The translations under genes were made by a program, and so were the position numbers. From UBA6244 sp041582875 (GTDB lineage Bacteria; Bacteroidota; Bacteroidia; Bacteroidales; F082), in assembly GCA_041582875.1 (NCBI GenBank), contig JBFHGX010000004.1, positions 4,679 through 68,678 on the forward strand: a stretch of 64,000 nt of DNA, in the 5' to 3' direction. Within the stretch, counting starts at the first letter, position 1. Every line of letters starts with the position of its first letter. The notes under the pieces were generated by a model. That model saw only the letters and a list, made by a program, of their open reading frames with translations. It ran no database searches and was not told the DNA's origin. Of the stretch, positions 26,763-36,007 are shown in pieces.

Positions 26763-26770
26763 TATTTTTG
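26763..26770 (+). promoter_or_regulatory. -7 box of manA
   Basis: TATTTTTG is a perfect match, 17 bases before the ATG at 26788; no convincing -33 element is visible. Confidence 0.45.
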
Positions 26771-26787
26771 CTCAAAACCTTTGTAGC

Positions 26788-27771
26788 ATGAATGAATTGT
26801 ATCCATTAAAATTTAAGCCCGTATTCAAGGAGAAGATTTGGGGCGGACAACAGCTTAAAACCAAGCTGGGAATGGAATATGGCACGCTCGAAAACTGTGG
26901 CGAAGCGTGGGTAATATCTGGAGTAGAGGGTAATCCAACCCTAGTTGAAAACGGGTTTTTGGCCGGCAACGAATTAAATGAATTGGTAGAAGTTTATATG
27001 AGCGATTTGGTAGGTGAAGATAATTACGAGCGTTTTGGCCTTGAATTTCCACTTCTGATCAAATTTATCGATGCAGCAGATTGGCTCTCCATTCAGGTAC
27101 ATCCTGATGATGATTTGGCAGCCAAACGCAATATTGGCAAAGGAAAAACTGAAATGTGGTACATCATGGGCGCCAAACCCAACGCTCAACTCATTAGTGG
27201 TTTTAACAAAAAAACAGATCAGCAAACCTATCTCGATCATCTTAATAATGGTACCATCAAAGAGCTCATGAATTTCGAAAGTGTTGCAACAGGAGATGTG
27301 TTTTTTATGCCTGCCGGTCGCGTACATGCCATCGGGCCAGGAACCTTACTAGCTGAAATTCAGCAAACTTCGGACACCACCTATCGCATTTACGACTGGG
27401 ACAGAAAAGATGAGCAAGGTGTGGCACGCGAATTGCACACCAAAGAAGCCCTCGAAGCCATTGATTTTGGATTGGTTGACAAATATAAAACCGATTATCG
27501 ACCCGTTGAAAATGGAACGGCCTCCGTAGTTAATTGTCCTCAGTTCACCACCAACCTGGTTCAATTCAACCAAATGTTGAAAAAAAACCTAGAGCTAATG
27601 GATTCGTTTGTCATATACATTGGAGTGGAAGGTCGTTGCGAATTGAAATGGGACGACCAATCAATACCTCTGGGAATTGGAGAGGCTGTTTTAGTCCCGG
27701 CCATATTTGACCATCTGATACTTAAACCCCTTTCAGGACAGGTAAAACTATTGGAGGTTTATCTGATTTAA
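26788..27771 (+). CDS. manA: Mannose-6-phosphate isomerase, class I
   Basis: The enzyme interconverts mannose 6-phosphate and fructose 6-phosphate, feeding GDP-mannose for glycans or allowing mannose use. The 327-residue protein is of the short Bacteroidota type: YPLKFKPVFKEKIWGG at the N-terminus, the zinc-binding SIQVHPDDD, GKTEMWYIM, and the FFMPAGRVHAIGPGTLLAEIQQTSDTTYRIYDWDR block with the remaining metal and substrate residues. A cupin-like C-terminus ends the protein. It probably forms its own transcription unit, since 66 bases separate it from the TlpA-like gene. Confidence 0.95.
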   Translation: MNELYPLKFKPVFKEKIWGGQQLKTKLGMEYGTLENCGEAWVISGVEGNPTLVENGFLAGNELNELVEVYMSDLVGEDNYERFGLEFPLLIKFIDAADWLSIQVHPDDDLAAKRNIGKGKTEMWYIMGAKPNAQLISGFNKKTDQQTYLDHLNNGTIKELMNFESVATGDVFFMPAGRVHAIGPGTLLAEIQQTSDTTYRIYDWDRKDEQGVARELHTKEALEAIDFGLVDKYKTDYRPVENGTASVVNCPQFTTNLVQFNQMLKKNLELMDSFVIYIGVEGRCELKWDDQSIPLGIGEAVLVPAIFDHLILKPLSGQVKLLEVYLI

Positions 27772-27837
27772 AAAAATGCAACATATTGAATCCAGAGGTT
27801 GTCTTTGGAGGAAATGCTAAATAATAATACTAACACT

Positions 27838-28359
27838 ATGAAAAAAGGAATTATTCTGGCCATGATGGTCATGTTTGGAGTGGTCATGATGGCTCAAGAT
27901 GCAAACACCGGTAATACACTACCTTCAGTAACTATTAAAACACTTGACGGAAGTTCATTTAACACACAAGATATCTCCAACGATGGCAAACCCATTATCA
28001 TCAGTTTTTGGGCTTTGTGGTGCAAACCCTGTAAACAGGAAATGTCTGCTTACGCCGAAAATTATGAAGAATGGCAAGAATCCACCGGAGTAAAAATTTA
28101 TGCCGTTTCTATTGATGATGCACGTTCTACCGCGAAGGTAATGCCTTTTGTAAGTGGCAAAGGCTGGCCAATGGAAGTACTCCTCGATCCTAATGGCGAC
28201 TTTAAACGTGCCATGAGTGTAAATATGATCCCTCACACCTTTATCCTGAACGGAAAAGGAGAAGTGGTTTATCAGCACACTTCATACTACGAAGGTCTTG
28301 AAGATGAAATATTTGAGCTTGTAGAAAAAATTGCCGCCGGCGAAAATATTAATGAATAA
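27838..28359 (+). CDS. TlpA-like thioredoxin-fold protein
   Basis: The 173-residue product has a Sec signal peptide (cut after about residue 19, MMAQ) and a TlpA/ResA-type thioredoxin domain with active site WCKPC (C62, C65), the strand ISFWALW before it and the cis-proline segment MIPHTFIL. It should act as a periplasmic thiol reductant or oxidant. The ATG at 27838 is preferred to the 27799 frame start because the signal peptide begins there. It is followed within 40 bases by the DUF6029 barrel and then by an Omp28 lipoprotein; this order suggests that those are its redox partners. Confidence 0.9.
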   Translation: MKKGIILAMMVMFGVVMMAQDANTGNTLPSVTIKTLDGSSFNTQDISNDGKPIIISFWALWCKPCKQEMSAYAENYEEWQESTGVKIYAVSIDDARSTAKVMPFVSGKGWPMEVLLDPNGDFKRAMSVNMIPHTFILNGKGEVVYQHTSYYEGLEDEIFELVEKIAAGENINE

Positions 28360-28396
28360 CCTGGAACTGTTTGTTCACCAAAACACAACTTTTCAC

Positions 28397-30085
28397 ATGA
28401 AAAAATTACTGGTCATAATAACTGCATTTTTCGTTTTTTCAATTGCTGCAAAAGCACAGGATTTCCTGACCAAATCGGAGGTGCATGGTAGTTTCGAAAC
28501 AGATGGAATGTTCTATCAATCGGACACCGACCTGGGTATTACCGACTCACTCATCAATGGCAATAATTTTGGCTTTAACGCTTTTGCGGATATTATATAC
28601 ACCTTGGGCGATTTTTCAGCCGGGTTCAGGTATGAAGCCTACCTTCCTCCCATTGCAGGTTTTGATTCACGACTAGAAGGACAAGGATTTCCTTACATGT
28701 GGGCAACCTACAATACAGGAAAATTTAGTTTTACTGTAGGTAATTTTTACGAGCAATTTGGTAATGGCTTGGTTTTGCGCACCTACCAAGAGTGGACTTT
28801 GGGTTACGACAACTCAATAAATGGTGTTCGTATCATCGCTGAACCCATTAAAGGTTTGATTTTTAAGGGGGTCTACGGAACTCAGCGTTTCTATTGGACC
28901 AAATGGGAGAAAAACGGACGCGGAATTGTAAAAGGTTTCGATGCCGAACTTAATTTTAATGATGTGTTTGCCTCTTTAGCTGATTCAAAATTGAAACTTA
29001 CCCTGGGCGGAAGTGCTGTAAGCAAGTATCAGGCCGATTTAAACCCACAGTTTTATATGCCAAAAAATGTAGGTGCTTTTGCCGGCAGGTTCAATATAGG
29101 CATGGGTAAGTTTAACTTTACTTCAGAATATGCCTACAAGATTAACGATCCCTCGGCCATCAACAACTACATTTATAAAAATGGACAGGGGTTTATTTTT
29201 ACAGGTAGTTATTCAACCAAAGGTCTGGGTGTATTTGCCATGTTTAAACGCTATGATAACATGAGTTACAAGAGTGACCAGGCTGTAACAGGTAACGCAC
29301 TCGACATCAATTATCTTCCGGCATTAACCGAAGACCACACCTATATGCTAGCTGCTATGTATCCCTATGCTACGCAGCCCAATGGCGAAATTGGTTTTCA
29401 GTTACAGGTGAATTACAAGATTCCAAAAAAGACCAAGCTGGGAGGGAAATATGGAATGGGTATTTCTATCAACTATTCTCAAATTAACGATATCAGTCGG
29501 CAAGTGGCTAACGACAGCTTAATCGTGGATGGAATTCCGGTATACAATATGCCTGCCTCCATGGGCTACACCAGCGAATTTTTCAAATTTGATTCTGTCA
29601 TTTTTAATCGCGACTTGACGGTGGAAATAAACAAAAAATTCAACAAGAAACTGAAGGGTATTTTTACCTATATTAACCAACAATATAACCAGGATGTGGT
29701 TTTGGGACATACCGGAGAACCCAATGTATTTGCCAATATTGCTATAGTTGACATGACTTATAAATTCGCATCAAATAAAGCGCTAAGATGGGAGTTGCAG
29801 GGCCTGTGGACCAAAGAGGATAAACAAGACTGGGCCGCTCTTTTGCTCGAATATACCATATCTCCGCATTGGTTCTTTTCTGTTGCTGATCAATATAATT
29901 ACGGCAATGATATCGAATCTGACCGCTTACATTATTACACAGGTTCATTCGGTTATACCTTTCAAACCACCCGTGTTGCTGTAACCTACGGCCGTCAGCG
30001 CGAAGGCGTAGTTTGTGTAGGTGGAGTTTGTCGTCAGGTACCCGCATCCAACGGATTTTCAATTACCCTTTCAAGTAGTTTTTAA
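28397..30085 (+). CDS. DUF6029 outer-membrane beta-barrel protein
   Basis: The 562-residue protein has a signal peptide ending AAKAQ and then alternating strands throughout (for example FAGRFNIGMGKFNFTSEYAYKI), ending in an aromatic residue (ITLSSSF) as outer-membrane barrels do. It matches the Bacteroidota DUF6029 family of unknown function. Its only two cysteines are CVGGVC, 24 and 19 residues from the C-terminus, in the turn before the last strand, where they could form a disulfide or bind metal on the outer face. It lies between a TlpA-like and an Omp28 gene. The ATG at 28397 matches the signal peptide start. Confidence 0.82.
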   Translation: MKKLLVIITAFFVFSIAAKAQDFLTKSEVHGSFETDGMFYQSDTDLGITDSLINGNNFGFNAFADIIYTLGDFSAGFRYEAYLPPIAGFDSRLEGQGFPYMWATYNTGKFSFTVGNFYEQFGNGLVLRTYQEWTLGYDNSINGVRIIAEPIKGLIFKGVYGTQRFYWTKWEKNGRGIVKGFDAELNFNDVFASLADSKLKLTLGGSAVSKYQADLNPQFYMPKNVGAFAGRFNIGMGKFNFTSEYAYKINDPSAINNYIYKNGQGFIFTGSYSTKGLGVFAMFKRYDNMSYKSDQAVTGNALDINYLPALTEDHTYMLAAMYPYATQPNGEIGFQLQVNYKIPKKTKLGGKYGMGISINYSQINDISRQVANDSLIVDGIPVYNMPASMGYTSEFFKFDSVIFNRDLTVEINKKFNKKLKGIFTYINQQYNQDVVLGHTGEPNVFANIAIVDMTYKFASNKALRWELQGLWTKEDKQDWAALLLEYTISPHWFFSVADQYNYGNDIESDRLHYYTGSFGYTFQTTRVAVTYGRQREGVVCVGGVCRQVPASNGFSITLSSSF

Positions 30086-30096
30086 AGCATATCATC

Positions 30097-30945
30097 ATGA
30101 AATTTAAATATTTAAGCTTGCTCATTTTTTCTGTCGCTATTCTTTTTCAAAGTTGCGACAAGGTAGATCCTCCATTTAACAAAACCATCGTCGACAGTGG
30201 CTCCGACAAAAAAGTGCTGCTGGAAGATTATACGGGCCACGAATGCGTTAACTGCCCCGGTGCTGCATTAACAGCTCATGAATTAGAAACTCTATTTAAT
30301 CACAAAGTTGTGATAATAAGCGTACATGCCGGGTATTTTGCACGTCCTTCTGTAACAAATCCCTTGTTTGATGATGATTTTAGGACAGTGGCTGGTGAGG
30401 AATGGGATACTTTCTTTGGTAACGGTGCTCAGGGAAATCCCAATGGGTTGGTCGACCGCATTCAGGTTAATGATAGCTATGTCATTACACCAGGAAACTG
30501 GAGTACAACCATCGCACCTCAATTAGAACAAACTGCAGTGGCCAAAATTACCATAGCCAACGCCTATAATGCCGATGCAAAACTACTTGAAACCAAAATT
30601 GATAGCAAGTTTCTAAGTGATTTAGAAGGCAATTTTCATCTTTTGGTTTGTCTTACCCAGGATAGCATTATTGCACCTCAGAAAAACAATAGCCCTGAAG
30701 CAGGCGATGTGCCCATTGACACCAATTATGTGCATATGAACATGTTAAGAAAAACTATTAATGGTACTTGGGGTGAAGCGCTAAATATCGGAGATGCTGT
30801 GACTAACGGACAATCCTACACCAACGAATATACCTTGAGTTTTGTAGATGAATGGGTTCCTGAGAATTGCCATGTGGTAGCATTTATTTTCCGTGAGGAT
30901 ACCAAAGAAGTCCTTCAGGTAGAAGAAGGAGCTGTGCTCCAATAA
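30097..30945 (+). CDS. Omp28-family outer-membrane lipoprotein
   Basis: The 282-residue product has a lipobox (LFQSC, Cys20) and the Omp28 core: KKVLLEDYTGHECVNCPGAALTAHELE, with the thioredoxin-like CVNC at residues 50-53, and SVHAGYFA. In Omp28 this region has a thioredoxin-like fold. The name comes from a Porphyromonas gingivalis surface protein; the biochemical role is not established. It begins 11 bases after the DUF6029 stop and is followed by a terminator, so it closes the TlpA-DUF6029-Omp28 operon. Confidence 0.9.
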   Translation: MKFKYLSLLIFSVAILFQSCDKVDPPFNKTIVDSGSDKKVLLEDYTGHECVNCPGAALTAHELETLFNHKVVIISVHAGYFARPSVTNPLFDDDFRTVAGEEWDTFFGNGAQGNPNGLVDRIQVNDSYVITPGNWSTTIAPQLEQTAVAKITIANAYNADAKLLETKIDSKFLSDLEGNFHLLVCLTQDSIIAPQKNNSPEAGDVPIDTNYVHMNMLRKTINGTWGEALNIGDAVTNGQSYTNEYTLSFVDEWVPENCHVVAFIFREDTKEVLQVEEGAVLQ

Positions 30946-30956
30946 AAAAAACCAAC

Positions 30957-30989
30957 AAAAAAACCCGGACGATTGATCCGGGTTTTTTT
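30957..30989 (+). terminator. Rho-independent terminator of the TlpA-DUF6029-Omp28 operon
   Basis: A perfect 13-bp stem (30957-30969 with 30977-30989) has a CCCGGA core and a 7-base loop, ending in a run of seven T. Confidence 0.9.
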
Positions 30990-31060
30990 ATTTATTCATA
31001 TTTTAAAACTTCACTTCAGGCTTACGTTTTTCTGGTTCAGGCTTACGTCTCCGGTTTCCT

Positions 31061-32131
31061 CTATCTCACTTTCTTATCAATATATTTGGAGTTAATAATC
31101 CTCAGCACTCCCATATAAGACATTGTGAACTCAATTAAGTCGCCTACTTTATAACCTTTATGGTTTTCACCCAAATCAATCACCAGCATATCTGAACTAG
31201 CTCCAAGAAAACTAATTTCATCATCGACTGGTTCAATATGTTTTCGATCTACATCTAACAGACCGATATCGATGATGGCACGATAGGTGGTTTTGCCCAC
31301 CAATTCTTCGATGATTTCAAACGACAATCCATCCACATTGGTAGCTGTTTCACCCGTGGGCATCATGGGTTTTTCAATAAGTTCAATGATTTCGGAGTAC
31401 AACCTAAAAACATCGCTTTGCATATGTTCTAAGGGAACATCGTTGTATACATCTGTACCTAAAAATAAGGTTTCTCCTACTCTAAAATGATTGACCCCCT
31501 TAGGTAAAAGGTTCTGCAACAAAAGGGGTATCGTAACCGACGAACCCCCTGACACATAGGGTATTTGGCGATTAAATCGCGCCTCTACCAGTTGCTCGTA
31601 CAAGCTCAGCTGGATGAGTTTATCGTGATTGGGTAACACCCCATATAAACACGAAAGGTTACTACCAATACCAACCACAGAAATATTTTTAAGTTTAAAA
31701 ACCTGCTCGTAAAAGTTCATAAACTCATCTCCCATCACACCTTCCCGGAGTTCTCCGAGCTCAATCATGATGATTATTTTATGAACCTTATTCTGTTTTT
31801 GAGCTTCCTCGGACAACCATTGTATGGTCTTGATCTCTGTATTCATGCTGATATCAGCATACCTTACAATGGGAGCAATGGATCGCTTGGCAGGAGGCTT
31901 GATATAAATGGTTTCAACCTGAGGATTGATCGACTTAACCATTTTCAAATTGGATACTCTTGAGTCACATATCTGCTTGATATCTAATTTCAACAGTTCA
32001 GTTAAGTACATCTTGTTCCCACTAAGTAATTTTGATACCACAGACCATTGAATATCATAATTATGAAAAAGAGTATTCAAATAATCGAAATTCGCTTTTA
32101 GTTTGCTCGCTTCGAGCGTAATTATAGCCAT
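31061..32131 (-). CDS. Alanine/ornithine racemase-family PLP enzyme
   Basis: The 356-residue protein has the fold-type III racemase layout: a TIM barrel with the PLP lysine probably at K34 (WSVVSKLLSGN), the phosphate-binding SGGSSVTIPLL, a GETLFLG segment, and a C-terminal beta domain (FLGASSDMLVIDLG). This arrangement matches the alanine/ornithine racemase group rather than classic Alr. Substrate could be ornithine or another amino acid. No ornithine-degradation genes (ort, ord, orA) are nearby. The GNAT gene ends six bases upstream of its ATG, so the two are co-transcribed. Confidence 0.85.
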   Translation of the reverse strand: MAIITLEASKLKANFDYLNTLFHNYDIQWSVVSKLLSGNKMYLTELLKLDIKQICDSRVSNLKMVKSINPQVETIYIKPPAKRSIAPIVRYADISMNTEIKTIQWLSEEAQKQNKVHKIIIMIELGELREGVMGDEFMNFYEQVFKLKNISVVGIGSNLSCLYGVLPNHDKLIQLSLYEQLVEARFNRQIPYVSGGSSVTIPLLLQNLLPKGVNHFRVGETLFLGTDVYNDVPLEHMQSDVFRLYSEIIELIEKPMMPTGETATNVDGLSFEIIEELVGKTTYRAIIDIGLLDVDRKHIEPVDDEISFLGASSDMLVIDLGENHKGYKVGDLIEFTMSYMGVLRIINSKYIDKKVR

Positions 32132-32137
32132 TTTGCG

Positions 32138-32581
32138 TTATTTTTTTAACCTCATTTCGATATATTTACTACTAAAACCAACCTTCTCGTATAGAAAACG
32201 TGCTGGGTTATCAGGCTCCACATGCAAAGCAATGTTCCCATTCGACATGCTAATGGTTTCTTCCATAAGCTTTTTACCAATACCTTTGCCACGCATATCA
32301 CTTCTTGTTGCTATATAAACAAGAATATTCTCCGGAATGTAGTCTTTCATACCCGTCTGATTAACTATAACAACGCCAGAAATAGCCGACTTTTCATCAT
32401 AAGAAACCAAAACAAATCCACCAAATGACGGAGTCTCTTTTAGCGCATATTCCATACATTTTTGAATGTCCTCTTTTGGGTCACCATATTGTTCCAGATT
32501 ATCGTAAAGAAATTTAATAATATTACCTCTCTCAATAATTCCTGGCTTGTTAGTTGGGTTAAACATTTTTGTTACAATCAT
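32138..32581 (-). CDS. GNAT-family N-acetyltransferase
   Basis: The 147-residue protein carries the GNAT acetyl-CoA-binding motif A (IATRSDMRGKGIGKKLMEE, with the R-x-x-G-x-G/A pattern) and the C-terminal ALHVEPDNPARFLYEKVGF. It should acetylate an amino group of a small molecule or protein. The frame is open to 32617, but the ATG at 32579-32581 (MIVTKMFNPT) has a good GGAGA Shine-Dalgarno sequence a few bases upstream, unusual in this window. It is directly followed by the racemase gene, suggesting that both act on the same amino-acid-like compound. Confidence 0.88.
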   Translation of the reverse strand: MIVTKMFNPTNKPGIIERGNIIKFLYDNLEQYGDPKEDIQKCMEYALKETPSFGGFVLVSYDEKSAISGVVIVNQTGMKDYIPENILVYIATRSDMRGKGIGKKLMEETISMSNGNIALHVEPDNPARFLYEKVGFSSKYIEMRLKK

Positions 32582-32907
32582 CAATTTCTCCTTTTTTATT
32601 ATTAGTAAAGGCAACAATATAACCTTTTAATCCGATTTTCCTAATTTAACTCCGTTACCAAATAATCTTAAGACAATTAAAAACTATTAGACCAACCCTA
32701 CAAACCTATTTAACAGAAACATAAGTGATTCGCCTAAGACATATAATATCTTATAGATTTTTTCGATGAGTAAGGAGACACACCACTATCAATGATATAA
32801 AACAACCCAAAAAATATTCAATTTAAACAAATCAAAAAAAACAGATATTCAATTTTCAGTTTGTGTGAAGAGCATTATTCGGCATCCTTTCTTCAAATAC
32901 TAAATCA
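32582..32907. other. Intergenic region without recognised features
   Basis: These 326 bases between the GNAT gene and the DUF6515-like gene are very A/T-rich. I see no convincing open frame, no RNA gene and no strong hairpin. The GNAT promoter should lie near 32600-32660, but no good -7 box could be assigned. Confidence 0.4.
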
Positions 32908-33828
32908 TCATTCGACAGGCACCATATCTACCACTTGGTATACATTAGCGCCATTTTCCAAAAGGGGTTGATAGTATACATCATTGTACACCACGTAATT
33001 TTTATCGTCAATTTCGATTTCTTCTGCCCCCTCAGGAATTTTTGAAACCACAGCACCGTCAGGAGCCTTGATAACAGTATAACCTGAATCACTCTTAACA
33101 TAAAACGTACCTCCAAAATAGTAATAGGCATCATCGTTAATGGTGACAGACTCAAAATTAGAAGGAATATTTACGACCGTAATATTCACCGGTGCCTGAA
33201 CTACAGTATAACCACCAGAAGATGGCGCATAATATACTCCCTGATCATAATAGTATTTCTGATTGTTTAACGAAACAATAATAGCTGTAGTAGCCACCGC
33301 AGCAACAAAAAACCCAACAGGATGCCAGTAAGGTCCATAATGGTACGGACGATAAGGGTGATAATGATAAGGATAATATCCGCGATGCCCATTGTAATAA
33401 CGGTTGTAGTGATTACTGTTGATGTGCACGTTACGGTTAACATTCACATTTACATTGGTACGGCGATTATTCACATTCACATTGGTTCTTCGGTTATTCC
33501 CATTGTCCCTATTGCGTGTATTGCCATTATCAACCCGCGACCTTGTCGTACTTCCGCTACCGTTGTTTCTGTTGATTTCGCGTGATCGATTGGCACTTTG
33601 AGCAGAACGGTCGGTTTGCTTGGGTCTGACTTGCGTCGATCGGTTATTCGTGGTTGCAGGACGACTTGGTGCAGTGCGATGACCTCCATTGATTGATTGA
33701 GTCCGACCACCACCACTACTTCCTCCTCGGGAAGGTTGGGCATGCCCCATCCTTTGGGCTTTTGTTTCCATTGAAAATGCCAATAAAATGACAAAAACAA
33801 CTATTACTATCTTATAAATCATACTCAT
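32908..33828 (-). CDS. DUF6515-like secreted protein with an Arg/Asn-rich tract
   Basis: The 306-residue product has a signal peptide (ending ETKAQ), then a low-complexity region (about 25-160) rich in R, N, S and G, with a near-exact repeat NNRRTNVNV/NNRRTNVNVNV, then a Y/H-rich stretch (YYPYHYHPYRPYHYG), one membrane-like segment (VGFFVAAVATTAIIVSL) and a C-terminal beta-rich part with duplicated YYYDQGVYY / YYYFGGTFYVKSDSGYTV units. This layout matches Bacteroidota DUF6515 proteins, probably envelope-associated. Its ATG is four bases after the stop of the DUF2092 gene, so the two form an operon. Confidence 0.75.
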   Translation of the reverse strand: MSMIYKIVIVVFVILLAFSMETKAQRMGHAQPSRGGSSGGGRTQSINGGHRTAPSRPATTNNRSTQVRPKQTDRSAQSANRSREINRNNGSGSTTRSRVDNGNTRNRDNGNNRRTNVNVNNRRTNVNVNVNRNVHINSNHYNRYYNGHRGYYPYHYHPYRPYHYGPYWHPVGFFVAAVATTAIIVSLNNQKYYYDQGVYYAPSSGGYTVVQAPVNITVVNIPSNFESVTINDDAYYYFGGTFYVKSDSGYTVIKAPDGAVVSKIPEGAEEIEIDDKNYVVYNDVYYQPLLENGANVYQVVDMVPVE

Positions 33829-33832
33829 GTTG

Positions 33833-34582
33833 CTACTTTTTAAGGGGTTGAATCGTCATTCTGGTGGCATCTTCGGGAGGACTAAACTCAAACAAGTTAT
33901 CAGGCAATGCCGGATTAAACATCCAATTTGAAAAATCACCTTCATATTGCAGGTCATTCCCCAATTCATTGCGTAAAATAGAAAAACTTACAGGATATCG
34001 CTGCTTACCATTATTGGCAATCCAAAAGTTAACCTTCATATTATCATTTACGGCCAACACCTGCGAAATATCCTCTCCATCAATTTTTTGTGCACCCAAA
34101 TAAAAAACAGAATCAAAATGATTAATAATGTCATCCGTAAAAGTGGGATAGAAAAAATCTGCTGCGGGAAAATCAATGCCATAATTATCGTGTGCAGCAT
34201 TTATCGTTTGCATAATCGTTTCGGGAGCAGGTAAGGTATCAAAAACATTTTGATCGTAATTAAACCATGCCAACCTATCCCCGTCGTACCAATAACCACG
34301 ATCTCCTTTATTACTAGTGGTGTAAATATACAACTTATTGGAATCCTGCATATAAACATCAGAAATCCCCTTATAGACCTCAACTCCCGTTGAGTCCATA
34401 ATAAGCTCCGAATATACCTGAAGCGTAAAACTACAGGCATATAGCTCCCCAATTGAGCTACTCATACCATCAAGAACAGCAATAGCATCCGCTTCCAAAT
34501 ACTTATTATCGTCACATTTATCTGTTATGCAGGAGCTTAACAAGAAGAGCGTTGCGCAAAAAAAAATGGTCTTTTTAATCAT
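33833..34582 (-). CDS. DUF2092-like lipoprotein
   Basis: The 249-residue product has a lipobox (LFLLSSC, Cys18) and a beta-rich body resembling DUF2092/LolA-like carriers: FTLQVYSELIMDSTG, SNKLYIYTTSNKGDRGYWYDGDRLAWFNYDQNVFDTLP, and IANNGKQRYPVSFSIL. LolA-like folds hold lipid in a cavity, so a role in lipid or lipoprotein handling is possible but unproven. The ATG at 34582 (MIKKTIFF) fits the signal peptide better than the frame start at 34594. The DUF6515-like gene follows after four bases. Confidence 0.78.
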   Translation of the reverse strand: MIKKTIFFCATLFLLSSCITDKCDDNKYLEADAIAVLDGMSSSIGELYACSFTLQVYSELIMDSTGVEVYKGISDVYMQDSNKLYIYTTSNKGDRGYWYDGDRLAWFNYDQNVFDTLPAPETIMQTINAAHDNYGIDFPAADFFYPTFTDDIINHFDSVFYLGAQKIDGEDISQVLAVNDNMKVNFWIANNGKQRYPVSFSILRNELGNDLQYEGDFSNWMFNPALPDNLFEFSPPEDATRMTIQPLKK

Positions 34583-34664
34583 GTTAAAATACAATTTAGG
34601 TATCTGATTGAGGGTTTGTTTATAATACCCGGCTCAATAAAAATGATCGAATAAGAAAACGAAT

Positions 34665-34672
34665 CAAAGTTA
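34665..34672 (-). promoter_or_regulatory. Possible -7 box of the DUF2092-DUF6515 operon
   Basis: TAACTTTG on the minus strand matches TAnnTTTG, about 82 bases upstream of the ATG at 34582. The long leader and missing -33 element leave it tentative. Confidence 0.35.
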
Positions 34673-34762
34673 GCGATAATTTCAACTCGTAGCGGATTTT
34701 CGATAAATAATGCTGGTTTAAAAAGTTAAAAACCTAAACCTAAGAATTAATGAAAAAGGCCC

Positions 34763-36001
34763 TTATACTTTACACGAATTTCCTGCAAGCCATCCGGTAG
34801 AATAGGCAATCTGCAAATTAAAACCTCCGGTTTCAGCATCAAGATCAATCATTTCGCCTGCAAAAAATAACCCCTTCTGTAATTTGGATTCCATGGTCTT
34901 AGGCGAAATTTCGTTGGTAGACACCCCCCCTGAAGTAATAATGGCTTCCTTAAATGAACGATGATGTGAAACCTTGAAAGGCAGGTTTTTTAGTAGCTGT
35001 CGAATTTGTTTACGCTCTTTGGCGGATACCTGATGACATTCTTTTTCAGGATCAATTTTTAGCAACTCAATAAAAACAGGTACCATGGAAGAGGGCAACC
35101 AGAATTGAAAAATATTGCCCAGCTTTTTTTTGCCATGCTCGTTCAAATCGCGAATCAACCGATTATCAAGTTTTTGATCGTCAAGAGCAGGCTTGAGGTC
35201 GATGGAAATTTCAACCTTGCTATTGTTTTGCAGCTCCTGCACCACAATTCGACTCAAGGTCAGAATAATGGGTCCAGATAAGCCAAAATGGGTAAAAATC
35301 ATCTCACCAAAATCTTGACCGGCTTTCTTTCCATTTACCCACACCGTGGCCTGCACATTTCTAAGATTGAGTCCTTGAAGTTTTCGTGCCATACCTCCTT
35401 CGGTTTCCAATGGAACCAATGCCGGCAAAACTTTTTCAATGGTATGACCCGCACCACGAGCCAACTCATATCCTTCACCATTGGAACCTGTTGCCGAATA
35501 AGATTTTCCGCCGGTGGCCAAAATTATTTGAGATGCATTAAAATTTTCACCATTGGCACGAAGGCCAACCAGTTGTTTTTCCTCAATGAGCAACTTTTCT
35601 ACTCTAAAACCACACCTGATCTCAACCTTGAGTTCTTTCATCCAAGACAATAAAGCCTTAAGCACATCAGCAGAACTATTACTCGCCGGAAAATAACGAC
35701 CTCCCCTTTCTAATGTGGATTCAACACCATAGCGTTGCAATAAATCAATAATATCCTTCGAAAAATATTGAGAGAAAGCGTTGCGCAAAAAACGCCCATT
35801 GGGATACACATGGGTAATGAACTCGCCAATTGGAGCTGCATTGGTAATATTACATCGACCCTTTCCTGTGATGAGTAATTTGCGACCTTCTTGGCGCATT
35901 TTCTCTAGAACCAGCACACGACAACCCTTTTCGGCAGCGCGACCAGCGGCCAACAATCCGGCAGGACCGGCACCCACAACTATGACATCAAAATTATTCA
36001 T
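34763..36001 (-). CDS. BaiN/RdsA-family NAD(P)/FAD-dependent oxidoreductase
   Basis: The 412-residue flavoprotein begins with the FAD dinucleotide fold VIVVGAGPAGLLAAGRAAEKG and has the family signature LLITGKGRCNITN near residue 45, LVGLRANGENF...ATGGKSYSATGSNGEGYELARGAGH in the middle, and a C-terminal SKVTSGGV-like TSGGVSTNEISPKTMESK with GLFFAGEMIDLDAETGGFNLQIAYSTGWLAG. Members include BaiN and the YhiN group; the substrate here is unknown. The start at 36001 is chosen because a perfect -7 box lies six bases before it; the 36031 frame start would be upstream of the promoter. Confidence 0.93.
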   Translation of the reverse strand: MNNFDVIVVGAGPAGLLAAGRAAEKGCRVLVLEKMRQEGRKLLITGKGRCNITNAAPIGEFITHVYPNGRFLRNAFSQYFSKDIIDLLQRYGVESTLERGGRYFPASNSSADVLKALLSWMKELKVEIRCGFRVEKLLIEEKQLVGLRANGENFNASQIILATGGKSYSATGSNGEGYELARGAGHTIEKVLPALVPLETEGGMARKLQGLNLRNVQATVWVNGKKAGQDFGEMIFTHFGLSGPIILTLSRIVVQELQNNSKVEISIDLKPALDDQKLDNRLIRDLNEHGKKKLGNIFQFWLPSSMVPVFIELLKIDPEKECHQVSAKERKQIRQLLKNLPFKVSHHRSFKEAIITSGGVSTNEISPKTMESKLQKGLFFAGEMIDLDAETGGFNLQIAYSTGWLAGNSCKV

Positions 36002-36007
36002 GAGGTG

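Noticed and set aside
31015..31048. 13-base direct repeats with a 21-base period after the racemase stop
   Set aside because: Only two copies are present, and the frames through them are closed; no function can be argued.
33419..33601. Long plus-strand frames opposite the Arg/Asn-rich tract
   Set aside because: They are mirror translations of the repeat in the minus-strand secreted protein and lack start context.
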